Shown piece after piece: positions 1 to 8,844 of a stretch of 64,000 nt of DNA. The translations under genes and the position numbers were made by a program. How positions within the stretch are numbered: position 1 is the first letter of the stretch; every line of letters begins with the position of its first letter. Source of the DNA: Paenibacillus paridis (GTDB lineage Bacteria; Bacillota; Bacilli; Paenibacillales; Paenibacillaceae); contig NZ_VCIX01000092.1 in NCBI RefSeq assembly GCF_006345825.1, positions 1,612,001 to 1,676,000 on the forward strand, written 5' to 3'. Under the pieces are notes generated by a model. That model searched no databases. It saw only the letters and a program-made list of their open reading frames with translations, and was not told where the DNA came from.

Positions 1-1
1 A

Positions 2-715
2 GACCAACTCGGCTACATCGTTTGGGGAGAGCATGCCAACTGGGGACTTGATATTACAACGGCTCAAGGGCTTCAGCAGTTTTTGCCAGAGTGGATTGAA
101 ATTGTGAAACGTGACTACAATAGCCCGGCATTAGTGGGCTGGTGCCCATTTAATGAAACCTGGGACGGGCCGCAGGGTACCCGCCAAAATGATGAGGTGC
201 TGCGGATTACTTACCAAGTAACCAAATCATTGGATGCTACCCGTCCAGTCATAGACACAAGCGGAAACTTCCATGTGGTTACCGATATTTTTGATATACA
301 TGATTATGAGCAAAATCCGGAGAAGTTTGCTGAGAAATACGAGGCCATGCGAAGCGGCGGCGAACGGTATGTAACCTTCCCAGATCGGCAAAAATACGAA
401 GAGCAGCCTTACTTTGTCAGTGAATATGGCGGAATTTGGTGGAATCCGGGGCAAGCCGACCAGAAGAGCTGGGGTTACGGCGACCGTCCGAAGACGGAGC
501 AGGAATTCATTAGCCGTTATGAGGGCCTAACTTTGTCGCTGCTTGAAAACCCGTATATTTGTGCCTTCTGCTATACGCAGCTTTATGATGTCGAACAGGA
601 AGTTAATGGTCTGCTGACTTACGATCGAAATCACAAATTTGATCCTGAAATCATCCGCCGTATTAATGCTACCGTTGCGGCTATCGAGAAGATAGCCGCA
701 AATACAGCAAAGTAA
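2..715 (+). CDS. Glycoside hydrolase family 2 protein, C-terminal part (5' end outside window)
   Basis: The frame is open from base 2 to TAA at 713-715, giving 237 residues of the (beta/alpha)8 catalytic domain of a GH2 enzyme (beta-galactosidase, beta-glucuronidase or beta-mannosidase type). WCPFNETWDGP near base 140 holds the Asn-Glu pair of the acid/base, and FVSEYGG near base 415 holds the nucleophile Glu. The N-terminal sugar-binding and immunoglobulin-like domains lie upstream of the window, so signal peptide and start cannot be judged. TIM-barrel phrases such as GYIVWGEHANWG support a plant-polysaccharide or glycoside hydrolase. Substrate cannot be fixed from this part. A strong terminator follows. 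Confidence 0.9.
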   Translation, partial: DQLGYIVWGEHANWGLDITTAQGLQQFLPEWIEIVKRDYNSPALVGWCPFNETWDGPQGTRQNDEVLRITYQVTKSLDATRPVIDTSGNFHVVTDIFDIHDYEQNPEKFAEKYEAMRSGGERYVTFPDRQKYEEQPYFVSEYGGIWWNPGQADQKSWGYGDRPKTEQEFISRYEGLTLSLLENPYICAFCYTQLYDVEQEVNGLLTYDRNHKFDPEIIRRINATVAAIEKIAANTAK

Positions 716-728
716 TTGTTCAAAGGGG

Positions 729-762
729 AACAAGCCATTTCCTCAGGAAATGGCTTGTTTTG
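729..762 (+). terminator. Intrinsic terminator after the GH2 gene
   Basis: Arms AACAAGCCATTTCCT and AGGAAATGGCTTGTT are perfectly complementary around a one-base loop and run into a T-rich stretch. It sits 14 bases after the stop codon. Confidence 0.85.
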
Positions 763-783
763 TTAGCTTAGATTCAGCCTTGC

Positions 784-1305
784 TTAGCTTATTCTAGCGC
801 CTTCAAAACGTGTGGCTAAGCCGCTTTGTATATCTCCATTTTCCCCGGTTGCCCTTGCAAATACCTCTACCCGATCACGTGCATGTAATTGGATAATGCC
901 TGCTGCATCTATCAGCCCTGTTCTCGGGGTGAAGTTTTCTTGATCAGATATTCGGGGAACGCCATTGATTCTAATCTGCAGATCCATAACTACAGGTGTA
1001 AGTGTGATGGTTTCAAAAGAAACACTTGCAAACAGAGAATAGATGCCATTCTGCTTGGGACGGAAGGTGGATGTCGCTGAATTATATTCATTGTTCAAAT
1101 CCAATTCTTCCACTTGGTATCTCACTTTGGTAAAAACGCCATCTAGGATCGTTTGATCCGCACCGGATACCGCTCTAAACGCTGATTTCCGGATTCTAAT
1201 CGGTTTACATACCCGCTTTCTGCTTACCGCTTTTTTGCAAACCGTTTTTTTACAGACGATTGTTGTACAAGTGCTCTTTGCTACCTTGGATCTTCTAATT
1301 GTCAT
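784..1305 (-). CDS. C1q/TNF-like jelly-roll domain protein with Cys/Lys-rich N-terminus
   Basis: A protein of 173 residues. The ATG at 1305 is chosen because AAGGAGGAGAATGC lies directly upstream; an in-frame ATG at 1350 has no such site. Residues 1-40 are strongly basic with regularly spaced cysteines (VCKK, VCKKA, RVCKP). From about residue 45 the protein looks like the C1q/TNF-like beta-sandwich found at the C-terminus of bacterial spore and exosporium surface proteins: FRPKQNGIYSLFASVSF, then DLQIRINGVPR, then a hydrophobic DRVEVFARATGE strand and a terminal FEGARIS strand. There is no signal peptide and no collagen-like Gly-X-Y region. Inference: a self-assembling, possibly disulfide-linked spore or cell-surface protein. 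Function unproven. Confidence 0.7.
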   Translation of the reverse strand: MTIRRSKVAKSTCTTIVCKKTVCKKAVSRKRVCKPIRIRKSAFRAVSGADQTILDGVFTKVRYQVEELDLNNEYNSATSTFRPKQNGIYSLFASVSFETITLTPVVMDLQIRINGVPRISDQENFTPRTGLIDAAGIIQLHARDRVEVFARATGENGDIQSGLATRFEGARIS

Positions 1306-1453
1306 GCATTCTCCTCCTTGTAGTGTGCTAATTCTAGCATTTACTATCATATGGAAGAGAGATTCTAATAGAAACGATATCAGCCCGTCCTTGCTTTAAA
1401 AAGGCTTCTATCAGCTAAATGGTTGTAACCGCTGCTTACAGCAGCCAGGCTTG

Positions 1454-2551
1454 TTAATTCCGTCCCTTGGAATCTATCTTTTGGCTAATATGCTTTTCTA
1501 GCAATTGTTTGTTTTCCAATAGATTAGAATCATTTGGAGAATACGAAAGTGCAATTTCATTATGTTTATAAGCCTGTTCTAAATCTCCGAGCTTCCCATA
1601 GCATGCGGTAAGCTGCAGGTGAGGGAACCAAGTCCAAGCCATGTTGTTCAATCCTAACAGCCTTTCTTGTGGTTTATCGAGCTTGAGTGCCAGCTGATAC
1701 CAGTGAACGGCTTTGTTAAAATCATGGTTTTCTTGAAAATAGTAACCAATTCGGCAAACGTAATCCGCACGCGGAATATCGTAATGAAATGTCATCATTA
1801 AAGCTTGCAGCTCTTGCTCTTTCTGACCAAGCTCATGATAACAATGGGCCATCCGGTCACATGCTTGCAATTTATACTCAAAATAAATGGAAGGTTCATT
1901 GAGGATGGATGTAAAGATCTTGACAGCTTTACCGTAATGACGATTAGCTGACAACTCCATGGCATAATGCAATAATTGCCGATCTGAAAGTCGCTCTCCT
2001 TGACCTGCCATCTCCTCAAAAATACGTAAATTCCGATCTTGGTGATGATGCACCCGGTCGTGACTTACCGCAATATCGGAGAGGATGATATTCCCGCTGA
2101 CCAATAGATACTCATGCACCGGATCCTGCCATTGAAAATTCATGGTACGCTTTACGAGTCTGTTTCTCTTTACAACGGTAATGGGCTGTCCATGCGGGTC
2201 GAAAGCGATGTTGTAGTCCATGCAAACGGAATCTATTTGAGGATCGAGAGTCTGCTTCAAGGCCTTGAATTTGGTCAGCTCGTTAGCCAGCAGCACGTCG
2301 TCCGCATCTAACCATAAAATATAGTCCTGTGTAGCTTGACGAAAAGAAAAATTTCGTGCAGCCGAGAAATCATGGTTCCATTCAAAATGAAACAGGCGAT
2401 CGGTATACCTCGCGGCTATGTCTTTCGTGGCGTCGGTCGATCCCGTGTCCACGATAACGATCTCATCCACGAGCTCTTTGACCGAATCCAAGCATCGCTT
2501 CAGCACTTGCTCTTCGTCTTTTACAATCATGCACAAACTAATCGTAATCAC
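1454..2551 (-). CDS. Family 2 glycosyltransferase with C-terminal TPR region
   Basis: 365 residues. The GTG start at 2551 follows GGAGGGG with a 7-base gap. Residues 1-100 form a GT-A fold: SLCMIVKDEEQVLKRCLDS, then VDEIVIVDTGSTD and the metal-binding LWLDADDVL (Asp-x-Asp type). Residues 190-350 carry helical repeats of TPR type (ending LEQAYKHNEIALSYSPNDSN). This combination is typical of Bacillota GT2 proteins that glycosylate peptides or proteins (SunS-like) or surface glycans. Acceptor unknown and no partner gene is adjacent. The upstream gene on this strand has its own terminator, so this gene is probably transcribed alone. Confidence 0.85.
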   Translation of the reverse strand: MITISLCMIVKDEEQVLKRCLDSVKELVDEIVIVDTGSTDATKDIAARYTDRLFHFEWNHDFSAARNFSFRQATQDYILWLDADDVLLANELTKFKALKQTLDPQIDSVCMDYNIAFDPHGQPITVVKRNRLVKRTMNFQWQDPVHEYLLVSGNIILSDIAVSHDRVHHHQDRNLRIFEEMAGQGERLSDRQLLHYAMELSANRHYGKAVKIFTSILNEPSIYFEYKLQACDRMAHCYHELGQKEQELQALMMTFHYDIPRADYVCRIGYYFQENHDFNKAVHWYQLALKLDKPQERLLGLNNMAWTWFPHLQLTACYGKLGDLEQAYKHNEIALSYSPNDSNLLENKQLLEKHISQKIDSKGRN

Positions 2552-2721
2552 TTCATATCCCCTCCATTACCAGTTACAGTAACCAGCCTGCTCGCTATCC
2601 ATATCTTTGATAGGACAGCACTGACTGGAACGTTTCTTTATAGTACGTACAGACTATCGTTATTGCATGCACATATCGCCAATTTCCCCATCGTGAAGAA
2701 AGTTACAGTTCTATGTAAAAA

Positions 2722-2753
2722 CCAAAAAGCCGCTCCTCGATGAGGAGCGGCTT
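2722..2753 (-). terminator. Terminator after the Asp-box protein gene
   Basis: On the minus strand AAGCCGCTCCTC and GAGGAGCGGCTT pair perfectly and run into TTTTTGG. It lies about 30 bases past the stop of the 2785-3918 gene. Confidence 0.85.
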
Positions 2754-2784
2754 ACTTAATTTAACCGCTATTGTTATTTTGTTA

Positions 2785-3918
2785 TTACTCCGCTTTTGCG
2801 GGAATGCTAATTGTTTTGGACCAGGTTTTTCCGCCATCCGTAGTTTTGTATACGGACGGACTTGTCAGGCTTGTATCCGCCATCCAACCGCTATTTTTGC
2901 TTGTAAACGAAATGACGCTCTCGTAACCTTTGATCGGTTTGAAATTGGTCCATGTTTTTCCAGCATCTAATGAACGGCCCACGCCAATGGCTTCTCCTGC
3001 AGGCGAGTATCCGGCGAGTATAGCCGCTCCGTCTACGAGCTGAAAATTGCTTGGATGGCCGCCTGGCGAAGCTGGGCCTTCCGTCACAATTCCTACAGCA
3101 CCGCCTGGAGCAGGACCTCCGCCTGCGGTGTCTTGGCTAATCACTTTGCGCCAGCTCGCACCGCTGTCCGATGAAGCATACAGGGAATAAGATTGCTGGG
3201 ACATCCCTGCTCCTCCATAAAATTCGGCCCATATCTCATTGCCTTTCGTGAAGATCTCTCCGCCGCTAACCTCATCCGATTTCACATTAAGCTTGACGGC
3301 CCACTTCGCTCCGCCATCAATAGTTCGGTAAAGTTTATAGCCGTAACCTGGGACGACAACAAGTGCCCAGCCATGCTTTGCATCTTCAAATTCCGCGTAG
3401 CGTGTATTTGCCGGCGTCGAGATTTTGGTCCAGCTCTTGCCGCTATTGGATGTTTTATAAGCAAAAGCTTTCGTGTAACCAAATCCATTTGCTGCATCCG
3501 TAAAATGGATTCGCTCCAAAGCGATAGCTCCGGTTGGGTATTTCGTAAAAGTGCTTCCGCCATCCGTTGTATGAATAAGGGCATTAGGCCCAGTAACGGA
3601 TGATTTGGCTAACGCCCAGCCTGTCGTGTTGGATATAAAGTCTAACTGGGTAAATTGCCAAGTCCCTTTATAAATGGATTGCCAAGAAGCTCCTGCGTCC
3701 GAGGTGCCGATAAGGAATCCGTTTCCAGCAGCGCGGCCGGTCGTATTGTTCAGAAACTGAATTTCGCTGAACCGATATTCGGAAGCTCCTGCTGGCGTAC
3801 CTTTGAAAAGTTCCTTGCCAGCGGTACCTTCTTCTGCTTGTACTAGCGGACTGATGGTTGCAAATCCAATGACCAAAGCAGCAGCTAAAACACCATGTTT
3901 GAACTTGAATTTTTTCAT
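2785..3918 (-). CDS. Secreted beta-propeller protein with Asp-box (BNR/YCF48-like) repeats
   Basis: 377 residues. ATG at 3918 follows AAGGAGGAGTCAC. A Sec signal peptide is clear: basic MKKFKFKHG, a hydrophobic stretch, then a probable cut after VQA near residue 28. The mature part contains at least seven Asp-box motifs of form S/D-x-G-x-T/S-W (DAGASWQ, DGGSTFT, NSGKSWT, DGGAKWA, DSGASWR, DAGKTWT, DGGKTWS). These mark a six- or seven-bladed propeller like the YCF48/HCF136 and sialidase-like families. The catalytic residues of true sialidases are not evident, so it is more likely a binding or scaffold protein outside the membrane. Role unknown. Confidence 0.8.
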   Translation of the reverse strand: MKKFKFKHGVLAAALVIGFATISPLVQAEEGTAGKELFKGTPAGASEYRFSEIQFLNNTTGRAAGNGFLIGTSDAGASWQSIYKGTWQFTQLDFISNTTGWALAKSSVTGPNALIHTTDGGSTFTKYPTGAIALERIHFTDAANGFGYTKAFAYKTSNSGKSWTKISTPANTRYAEFEDAKHGWALVVVPGYGYKLYRTIDGGAKWAVKLNVKSDEVSGGEIFTKGNEIWAEFYGGAGMSQQSYSLYASSDSGASWRKVISQDTAGGGPAPGGAVGIVTEGPASPGGHPSNFQLVDGAAILAGYSPAGEAIGVGRSLDAGKTWTNFKPIKGYESVISFTSKNSGWMADTSLTSPSVYKTTDGGKTWSKTISIPAKAE

Positions 3919-4030
3919 GTGACTCCTCCTTCATTCTCTTAGCAGTAGGATTAGCTTATCAATGGCAATATACCCGTTTTACCTATAAACGAATCTAAGG
4001 GAGAAGTCTGCTTTAGAATTAAAACGAAAC

Positions 4031-4073
4031 AGAAGGACGAAAGCCCACTACGGCTAGTGGGCTTTCGTCCTTC
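4031..4073 (-). terminator. Long terminator hairpin
   Basis: AGAAGGACGAAAGCCCACTA pairs with TAGTGGGCTTTCGTCCTTCT around a 3-4 base loop. It directly follows, and shares a base with, the stop codon of the 4073-4639 reading frame on the minus strand. Confidence 0.75.
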
Positions 4074-4639
4074 TAATTTTCAGTCAAGTTGTAGGTTAGG
4101 TCAGTTTTAGTTTGGTCCATAAAGTAAACATGGGAGAGCAGCAGGCTGCTCCCAGCTCGTTCCTTTACTTTAAGGCCATCCCAATGATAGAAATAGCTAT
4201 CTCTGATATCGAGCGTTCTATAGATCTCCAGCTTATCTTTGTCCAGCAATACATCTGCCAAACGTGTCGCTTTGTTAGTTTTACGATCAATTAACGTAAG
4301 CCAACCTGTATCATGCGGCCGAACTACCATATACTCCTCATCGTACAGCTCTACTTGAAAAGAAGAAGCATCCAAACCAGTTAGCGTTTTTAAATCATGA
4401 GTCTCTTTAACGCTACCTTCACGATTGACTTCGATTAATTGTGTTCCATTCATGAGGAGCGCATTTTTTCCTGTAGACCAATCTATGTTTTGAATCGGGT
4501 GGATTCCCCAATAATGCACCTTCGTTTCCAGTTTGAGCTTTTCATCTACAATGAGAAATTTAAAAATAGCATCGTTTAGATGAGGTTCGCCTTCCTGCTT
4601 ATCAGGACTGCTGTAAATAAAAAAAACCGTGCTTGGCAC
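4073..4639 (-). pseudogene. Unrecognised 188-codon frame without a credible start; probable 5'-truncated remnant
   Basis: The frame encodes a hydrophilic, beta-rich protein whose family I do not recognise (phrases QNIDWSTGKNALLMNGTQ and DTGWLTLIDRKTNKAT suggest a propeller or WD-like fold). The only early start is a GTG at 4639 that lies inside the terminator hairpin of the upstream hydrolase gene and has no ribosome binding site. There is no signal peptide, although the fold resembles exported propeller proteins. The frame is in phase with the upstream hydrolase, separated by its TAG at 4658-4660, which is probably coincidence. I infer loss of the 5' end by deletion. An internal start giving a shorter real protein is possible. 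Confidence 0.5.
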
Positions 4640-4641
4640 GG
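4617..4641 (-). terminator. Terminator of the MBL-fold hydrolase gene
   Basis: Minus strand CCGTGCCAAGCACGG is a tight hairpin followed by eight T residues. It lies 17 bases after the hydrolase stop and overlaps the only possible early start of the downstream frame. Confidence 0.85.
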
Positions 4642-4657
4642 AGAAATTATGAATATC

Positions 4658-5575
4658 CTAAAGCTCGAAAGCCATCAAATCCCGGCCCATGGTGATCTTG
4701 TTGGAGTAGATATCGCTCATGCCTTGCATGTACTCGGCTTCTGCTTCATCCGTTGCTGCAGGCGCGGGAATATGATGGGTAAGCACGAGATGAGCCACTT
4801 CCGCCTGCTTGGCCATTTGAGCCACCTGCAGCGTAGTTGAATGGTATTTGGCGGGATTGGAAAGCGACTGCGCTTGCTCTGGGAATTTTGCAATTAGCGC
4901 ATCCAGCCACGCTTTGTTATAGGATTCATGGATAAGGAGGTCAGCGCCTTGACTATATTTAATCATATTAGGAACAGGAATCGTATCTCCAGAGATGACA
5001 ACCGTTTTGCCGTTGTATTCAATTTTGTAGGCGAGCGCCGGATAGACCGGACGATGGTCAACCTCGAAAGCTGTAATTTTTAGACCTGCTCTGTCATAGA
5101 CGACACCTTCATTATTTTCGATATAGTTGATTTTCGAGCCTTCGTCAGCGGATAAGTTATAATTGACTCTTAGATTGGCATCGAAATCAAATGATTCTCG
5201 CATTTTCCCAATGATTTCTTTTGTCGTTGTCGGTCCATACACGTTCATAGGCACTGATCGTCCTTCAAACACCCTCTCCGGTATGACATGCGTGCGCCAA
5301 CTGGATATAAACAAATCAAAAAAACCGGAATTATGGTCGCTGTGATGATGGGTGAAAAATACATCGGCTATTCGCTGCGGCATGATGCCTGCTTTGATCA
5401 ACTGATCGACTACGGCGCCTCCACAATCAATAAGGATGACTTTATCTCCTGCTAATATGGCGACGCTTGATTTGGCTCTTCCACTGTAAGCACGTGGTGT
5501 GCCAGTGCCAAGCAGTATGACTTTCAAATGTTCATGGAAATCGGGAAGCAGTGTTTCTTGTGATTGAATTTGCAT
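4658..5575 (-). CDS. MBL-fold metallo-hydrolase, RNase Z/arylsulfatase-like
   Basis: 305 residues from ATG at 5575, chosen because GGAGGGTTTATCT places a good ribosome binding site before it; an ATG at 5590 would put that site inside the gene. The zinc-binding motif is FFTHHHSDHN near residue 80 (H-x-H-x-D-H). Further metal ligands are VVISGDT near 190 and VLTHHIP near 270. The N-terminal VILLGTGTPRAYSGRAKSS is typical of the RNase Z/ElaC-like branch. Length and motifs fit a cytosolic phosphodiesterase or aryl-sulfatase-like esterase rather than tRNA 3' processing, because a flexible exosite arm is not evident. The Crp/Fnr gene lies 65 bases upstream on the same strand and may share its transcript. 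Confidence 0.85.
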   Translation of the reverse strand: MQIQSQETLLPDFHEHLKVILLGTGTPRAYSGRAKSSVAILAGDKVILIDCGGAVVDQLIKAGIMPQRIADVFFTHHHSDHNSGFFDLFISSWRTHVIPERVFEGRSVPMNVYGPTTTKEIIGKMRESFDFDANLRVNYNLSADEGSKINYIENNEGVVYDRAGLKITAFEVDHRPVYPALAYKIEYNGKTVVISGDTIPVPNMIKYSQGADLLIHESYNKAWLDALIAKFPEQAQSLSNPAKYHSTTLQVAQMAKQAEVAHLVLTHHIPAPAATDEAEAEYMQGMSDIYSNKITMGRDLMAFEL

Positions 5576-5640
5576 AGATAAACCCTCCATCGTATCGGAT
5601 TGATTTTGTGAATTGCTCCAGCTCAGACGTGTTCCGCGCG

Positions 5641-6330
5641 TTAAATATCATCAAAAAAGCGATTAGGATGAAAAATGCTTATTTTTTTCTTCGTATACGT
5701 AATCATCTCGTTCTCTTTCCATTTATTCAACGTCTCAGTTATCGTTTGTCTGCTGCAGCCTATGACATAGGAAATCTCTTCGTGGCTGAGCTGCAAATTA
5801 ACCTCAAGAGTGCCCTCTCTTCGCTTGCCTATTTGATAGAGGAACCAACCAAGGCGCCATGCAGCAGGACGGCTGATCAGCGATTCTACCCTTTGCTGGG
5901 TTTGAAGCAATCTGCGGGCTGTTATCACGGCCAATGAATAGGAAAACTCAGCGTCCTGCATGGCAAGCTCGTGATACTGCCTGGACTCCATCGACATGAT
6001 TTGACTGGCTGTTAAGCATTTGGCATAGCGTCTGCGATTCACATGGGCAAGCAGCTCTGCATTCCCGAAGACCTCGCCGGGGTAACGCAGAAACAACGTT
6101 ATTCCCTGTCCTTCCTGTGTGGATTGGGAAATTTTCACCAGTCCATTCTCCACTAAATAAACGGCAGTGGCAGGATCATTTTCTTGGAAAAGGAACTCGT
6201 TTTTCTTATATGTCCTGCTCGTCCCAAATTTGTTAAAGGCATCGAGAATGATTTGATTATGATGATCGGAATGATGTGCATCGATCGCATGACTGGTTTC
6301 TATTTTTATTTCTATTTCAGTTCCGCTCAT
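5641..6330 (-). CDS. Crp/Fnr family transcriptional regulator
   Basis: 229 residues. An N-terminal His-rich stretch (HAIDAHHSDHHN) precedes the cyclic-nucleotide-binding-like beta barrel (residues 35-140, with FLRYPGEVFGNAELL at the usual PGE.FGE position). A dimer helix follows, then a winged helix (LSHEEISYVIGCSRQTITETLNKW, residues 180-205). The N-terminal cysteines of a true Fnr iron-sulfur cluster are absent and the cAMP-contact Arg-Ser/Thr pair is not obvious, so the ligand is unknown. It precedes the MBL hydrolase and may control it. A near-perfect 16-bp palindrome lies 77 bases upstream and is a candidate autoregulatory operator. Confidence 0.85.
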   Translation of the reverse strand: MSGTEIEIKIETSHAIDAHHSDHHNQIILDAFNKFGTSRTYKKNEFLFQENDPATAVYLVENGLVKISQSTQEGQGITLFLRYPGEVFGNAELLAHVNRRRYAKCLTASQIMSMESRQYHELAMQDAEFSYSLAVITARRLLQTQQRVESLISRPAAWRLGWFLYQIGKRREGTLEVNLQLSHEEISYVIGCSRQTITETLNKWKENEMITYTKKKISIFHPNRFFDDI

Positions 6331-6406
6331 AGCTGCCCTTCCTTCTCCGCAAATCCAACTATTCTTATGCGTTATAGCTAGAGTACCACAATTTCAATAG
6401 TAAAAA

Positions 6407-6422
6407 TGTCGGTTAACTGACA
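6407..6422. promoter_or_regulatory. Palindromic candidate operator upstream of the Crp/Fnr gene
   Basis: TGTCGGTTAACTGACA is a dyad with one mismatched base pair, centred near 6414 and about 80 bases before the regulator's start. It does not match classic Fnr (TTGAT-N4-ATCAA) or Crp (TGTGA-N6-TCACA) boxes but has their size and symmetry. Binding is inferred. Confidence 0.4.
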
Positions 6423-6482
6423 AAATCTTATCTTTGGCACTTTACCGGCTGCACTCATAGGGTCATCTTCTGTGAAATGTAT

Positions 6483-6512
6483 GAAAAAAAACCTGATCAT
6501 ACCGATCAGGTT
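6483..6512 (-). terminator. Terminator of the beta-amylase gene
   Basis: Minus strand AACCTGATC-GGTAT-GATCAGGTT followed by a long T tract, about 20 bases past the beta-amylase stop codon. Confidence 0.85.
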
Positions 6513-6534
6513 CGTGATTACCACTCTTGTTAAC

Positions 6535-8799
6535 TTAGGGAAAGGTTAGTGGCCGCGTGATAGCGCCGACTGTGCCATTCGCTCCTGGCGTAAAGACGTT
6601 CAGGCCGGCAGTGAACATATAATTTTGAGAATTGTTATTATCCCATGTGCCGCTGCCGTTATTAAAGACCGCCTCCAGCTGCGTGGCAGTGCCTAGATCA
6701 ATGATGACCTTTGCATAGCCGCTAACCTCGGAGTCTGCCATCGGCTTGCCTGGAACGGTCGTCCAAGTTCCGCCAGCTGGTCGATAGTGAATATAAGGTG
6801 ATGAATATCCTTTCTTATAATAAATCGTTACCTGGTTTGAACTGGATAGTGGATTAGTCGTGACACTCAGGATTGCGCTTGCTTCAGAAATATTTCCAGC
6901 ACCGTCATACGCCTTGATAAAATAGCTATAAGCGGTATTAGAGGTTAACCCTGTGTTTGTATAGCTCGCAGTAACCGAGTTCGCGATTTTGACACCATTG
7001 CGCCAGATTTCATAACCAGCTACCCCGGTCATATCGGTCGATGCCGTCCAACTTAAGGAAATCGAGCTGTCGGTCTTAGTTGTTGAAATTAAGCCTGACG
7101 GTACGGTTGGTGCGGTTGTGTCCACGCTTTGCGGCGCACTTGCCGTAATTGTGCCCGCCGCTCCGTTGATACCTGGTGTATAGGTGTTTATGCCTTTATT
7201 AAATCTGTAGTTCTGCATGTTGTTGCTGTCCCAAGTGCCGTTTCCATTGTTGAAGCAGGCTTCAAGTTGAGCAGCAGATGCGATGGCGATCGTTATTTTG
7301 CTGTAACCGTTTATTTCAGAGTCTGCCATTTGCGCTCCAGGGGCGGTCGTCCATGTCCCTCCAGCCGGGCGATAATGAATATACGGAGTTGCATAACCTT
7401 TCTTGTAATAAATGGTGACCTGATTATCACTTGGCTGAGCAATCGGCTGCGCATGGCTGATTACATATTGCTTATAGCCGGCCATACTGCCGCTAGCCGA
7501 GCCGTCTCCATTCACTACGTTAGCCAAACGCAGAAGAGTAAAGCCGTTATAGCTCCATTTGGTTATTTGCTCTTCGATTTTTTGGAAGCTTCCTGTAGGA
7601 AGCGCATTTTCGCCATTCAACCTAACCCCTTTGGCATTGGCTATCGAAGAAACGGTATCGACAAGCGTGGAGGGCAGCGAAAAAGCAGGTGAACTTCCGC
7701 TATCGTACATTTCAAGTGCGGTAAAGGTTAAGTCAAGATTACTATTTTTAAATTTCTGAATCAATTCATTGTAATTGTAGTAGCCAGCTGCATGCTCGGC
7801 GCTGTGCGGCGCACTCGGGTTGTTCATTTGCCAGTGGATTCCGGAGATTTTAGCGCCAATTCTCACGCCGAATACAGAATCGAATTGTTGATGGGCTGCC
7901 GCTGCAATAACGCCCAAATGATTTTCGAGTACGCTTTGATTCCAAGCCAGAAAATCCTTTCCATATGCCGTGTTGTAGCCTCCGTTAGCGTAGAAGGCAT
8001 CTCCATCGCTAGGCGGATTGATTTGGCCTGTGTTTGTTAACTGCAATCCCCACGCTTGGTTGACTCCGTTTAACGAGCTGTATTTACTGAGCATTGCTGA
8101 ACGGAAAGCATTTTTGGCAGAGTCCGTATAGACTTGAAATTTGCCTCGTGACGGATAACTCCAGCCTGCCGACTGGTAATAGGATGGATAGCGAAGCTCA
8201 CCGGATGGACCGGCGCTCAAGTAAATTTTTGCTATCATAGGCTTGTAGGAAGAGAAGGTTTGGGCGAAGGAAGAATATAGCTCATTATATTGCTGTTCAA
8301 TGCCACTCCAAAAAGGTGAAATGGCTTCATTGTTGACATAACCAGTCTCGCTTTTATATTTCATTTCGTCAGCAGTGCCTTTGCTCCAGAGCCAGGAAGG
8401 AATCGGAATATTGCAGTCATCGCCGGGGTTTCCGCCACAGGTATGCGTAGAGAGGATGGGTACCCATTTTAAGCCGGATTCTAATACAGCGTTAGCATAG
8501 TTCTTATAGTAAGTCCAATCAAACTGGTTGTCCCCTGCTGCTTCCACATCGCCCCACCATACATCGGTAGTCAGTGCATAGACGCCATTGTTTTTCAACG
8601 TATTCAGCTGATTTTTGAATGCATTCCAGTCCGTAATCTTCGTAAGCGGTGCCATAACCGAAGCTTGAAAATCGTTTGCAACATTCGCGCTAGCTGATCC
8701 TGGAAAAGAACCGAAGAAGGTTGAAATAAACACCATGGCACCTAATAAAAGTAAACGGCCCTTCTTCCAAATCATTTTTCTGAAATACAAATTGATCAT
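6535..8799 (-). CDS. Secreted beta-amylase: GH14 catalytic domain with CBM25-FN3-CBM25 tail
   Basis: Up to 754 residues; releases maltose from the non-reducing ends of starch outside the cell. A signal peptide covers about residues 1-39 (cut near SASA). GH14 occupies about 40-460. YALTTDVWWGDVEAAG and THTCGGNPGDDCNIPIPSW are family signatures, GPSGELRYPSYY holds the acid Glu and RLNGENALP the base Glu. Two near-identical starch-binding modules (each VTIYYKKGY..PYIHYRPAGGTW; about 470-560 and 660-750) flank a fibronectin type III module. The GGGAGG site touches the ATG at 8799, so the TTG three codons in (8790, 9-base gap) may be the real start. A cre box upstream indicates CcpA control. Confidence 0.92.
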   Translation of the reverse strand: MINLYFRKMIWKKGRLLLLGAMVFISTFFGSFPGSASANVANDFQASVMAPLTKITDWNAFKNQLNTLKNNGVYALTTDVWWGDVEAAGDNQFDWTYYKNYANAVLESGLKWVPILSTHTCGGNPGDDCNIPIPSWLWSKGTADEMKYKSETGYVNNEAISPFWSGIEQQYNELYSSFAQTFSSYKPMIAKIYLSAGPSGELRYPSYYQSAGWSYPSRGKFQVYTDSAKNAFRSAMLSKYSSLNGVNQAWGLQLTNTGQINPPSDGDAFYANGGYNTAYGKDFLAWNQSVLENHLGVIAAAAHQQFDSVFGVRIGAKISGIHWQMNNPSAPHSAEHAAGYYNYNELIQKFKNSNLDLTFTALEMYDSGSSPAFSLPSTLVDTVSSIANAKGVRLNGENALPTGSFQKIEEQITKWSYNGFTLLRLANVVNGDGSASGSMAGYKQYVISHAQPIAQPSDNQVTIYYKKGYATPYIHYRPAGGTWTTAPGAQMADSEINGYSKITIAIASAAQLEACFNNGNGTWDSNNMQNYRFNKGINTYTPGINGAAGTITASAPQSVDTTAPTVPSGLISTTKTDSSISLSWTASTDMTGVAGYEIWRNGVKIANSVTASYTNTGLTSNTAYSYFIKAYDGAGNISEASAILSVTTNPLSSSNQVTIYYKKGYSSPYIHYRPAGGTWTTVPGKPMADSEVSGYAKVIIDLGTATQLEAVFNNGSGTWDNNNSQNYMFTAGLNVFTPGANGTVGAITRPLTFP

Positions 8800-8844
8800 C
8801 CTCCCATGTTTTAAAATAAGTAAGCCATCTTTTGTTCCATAATA

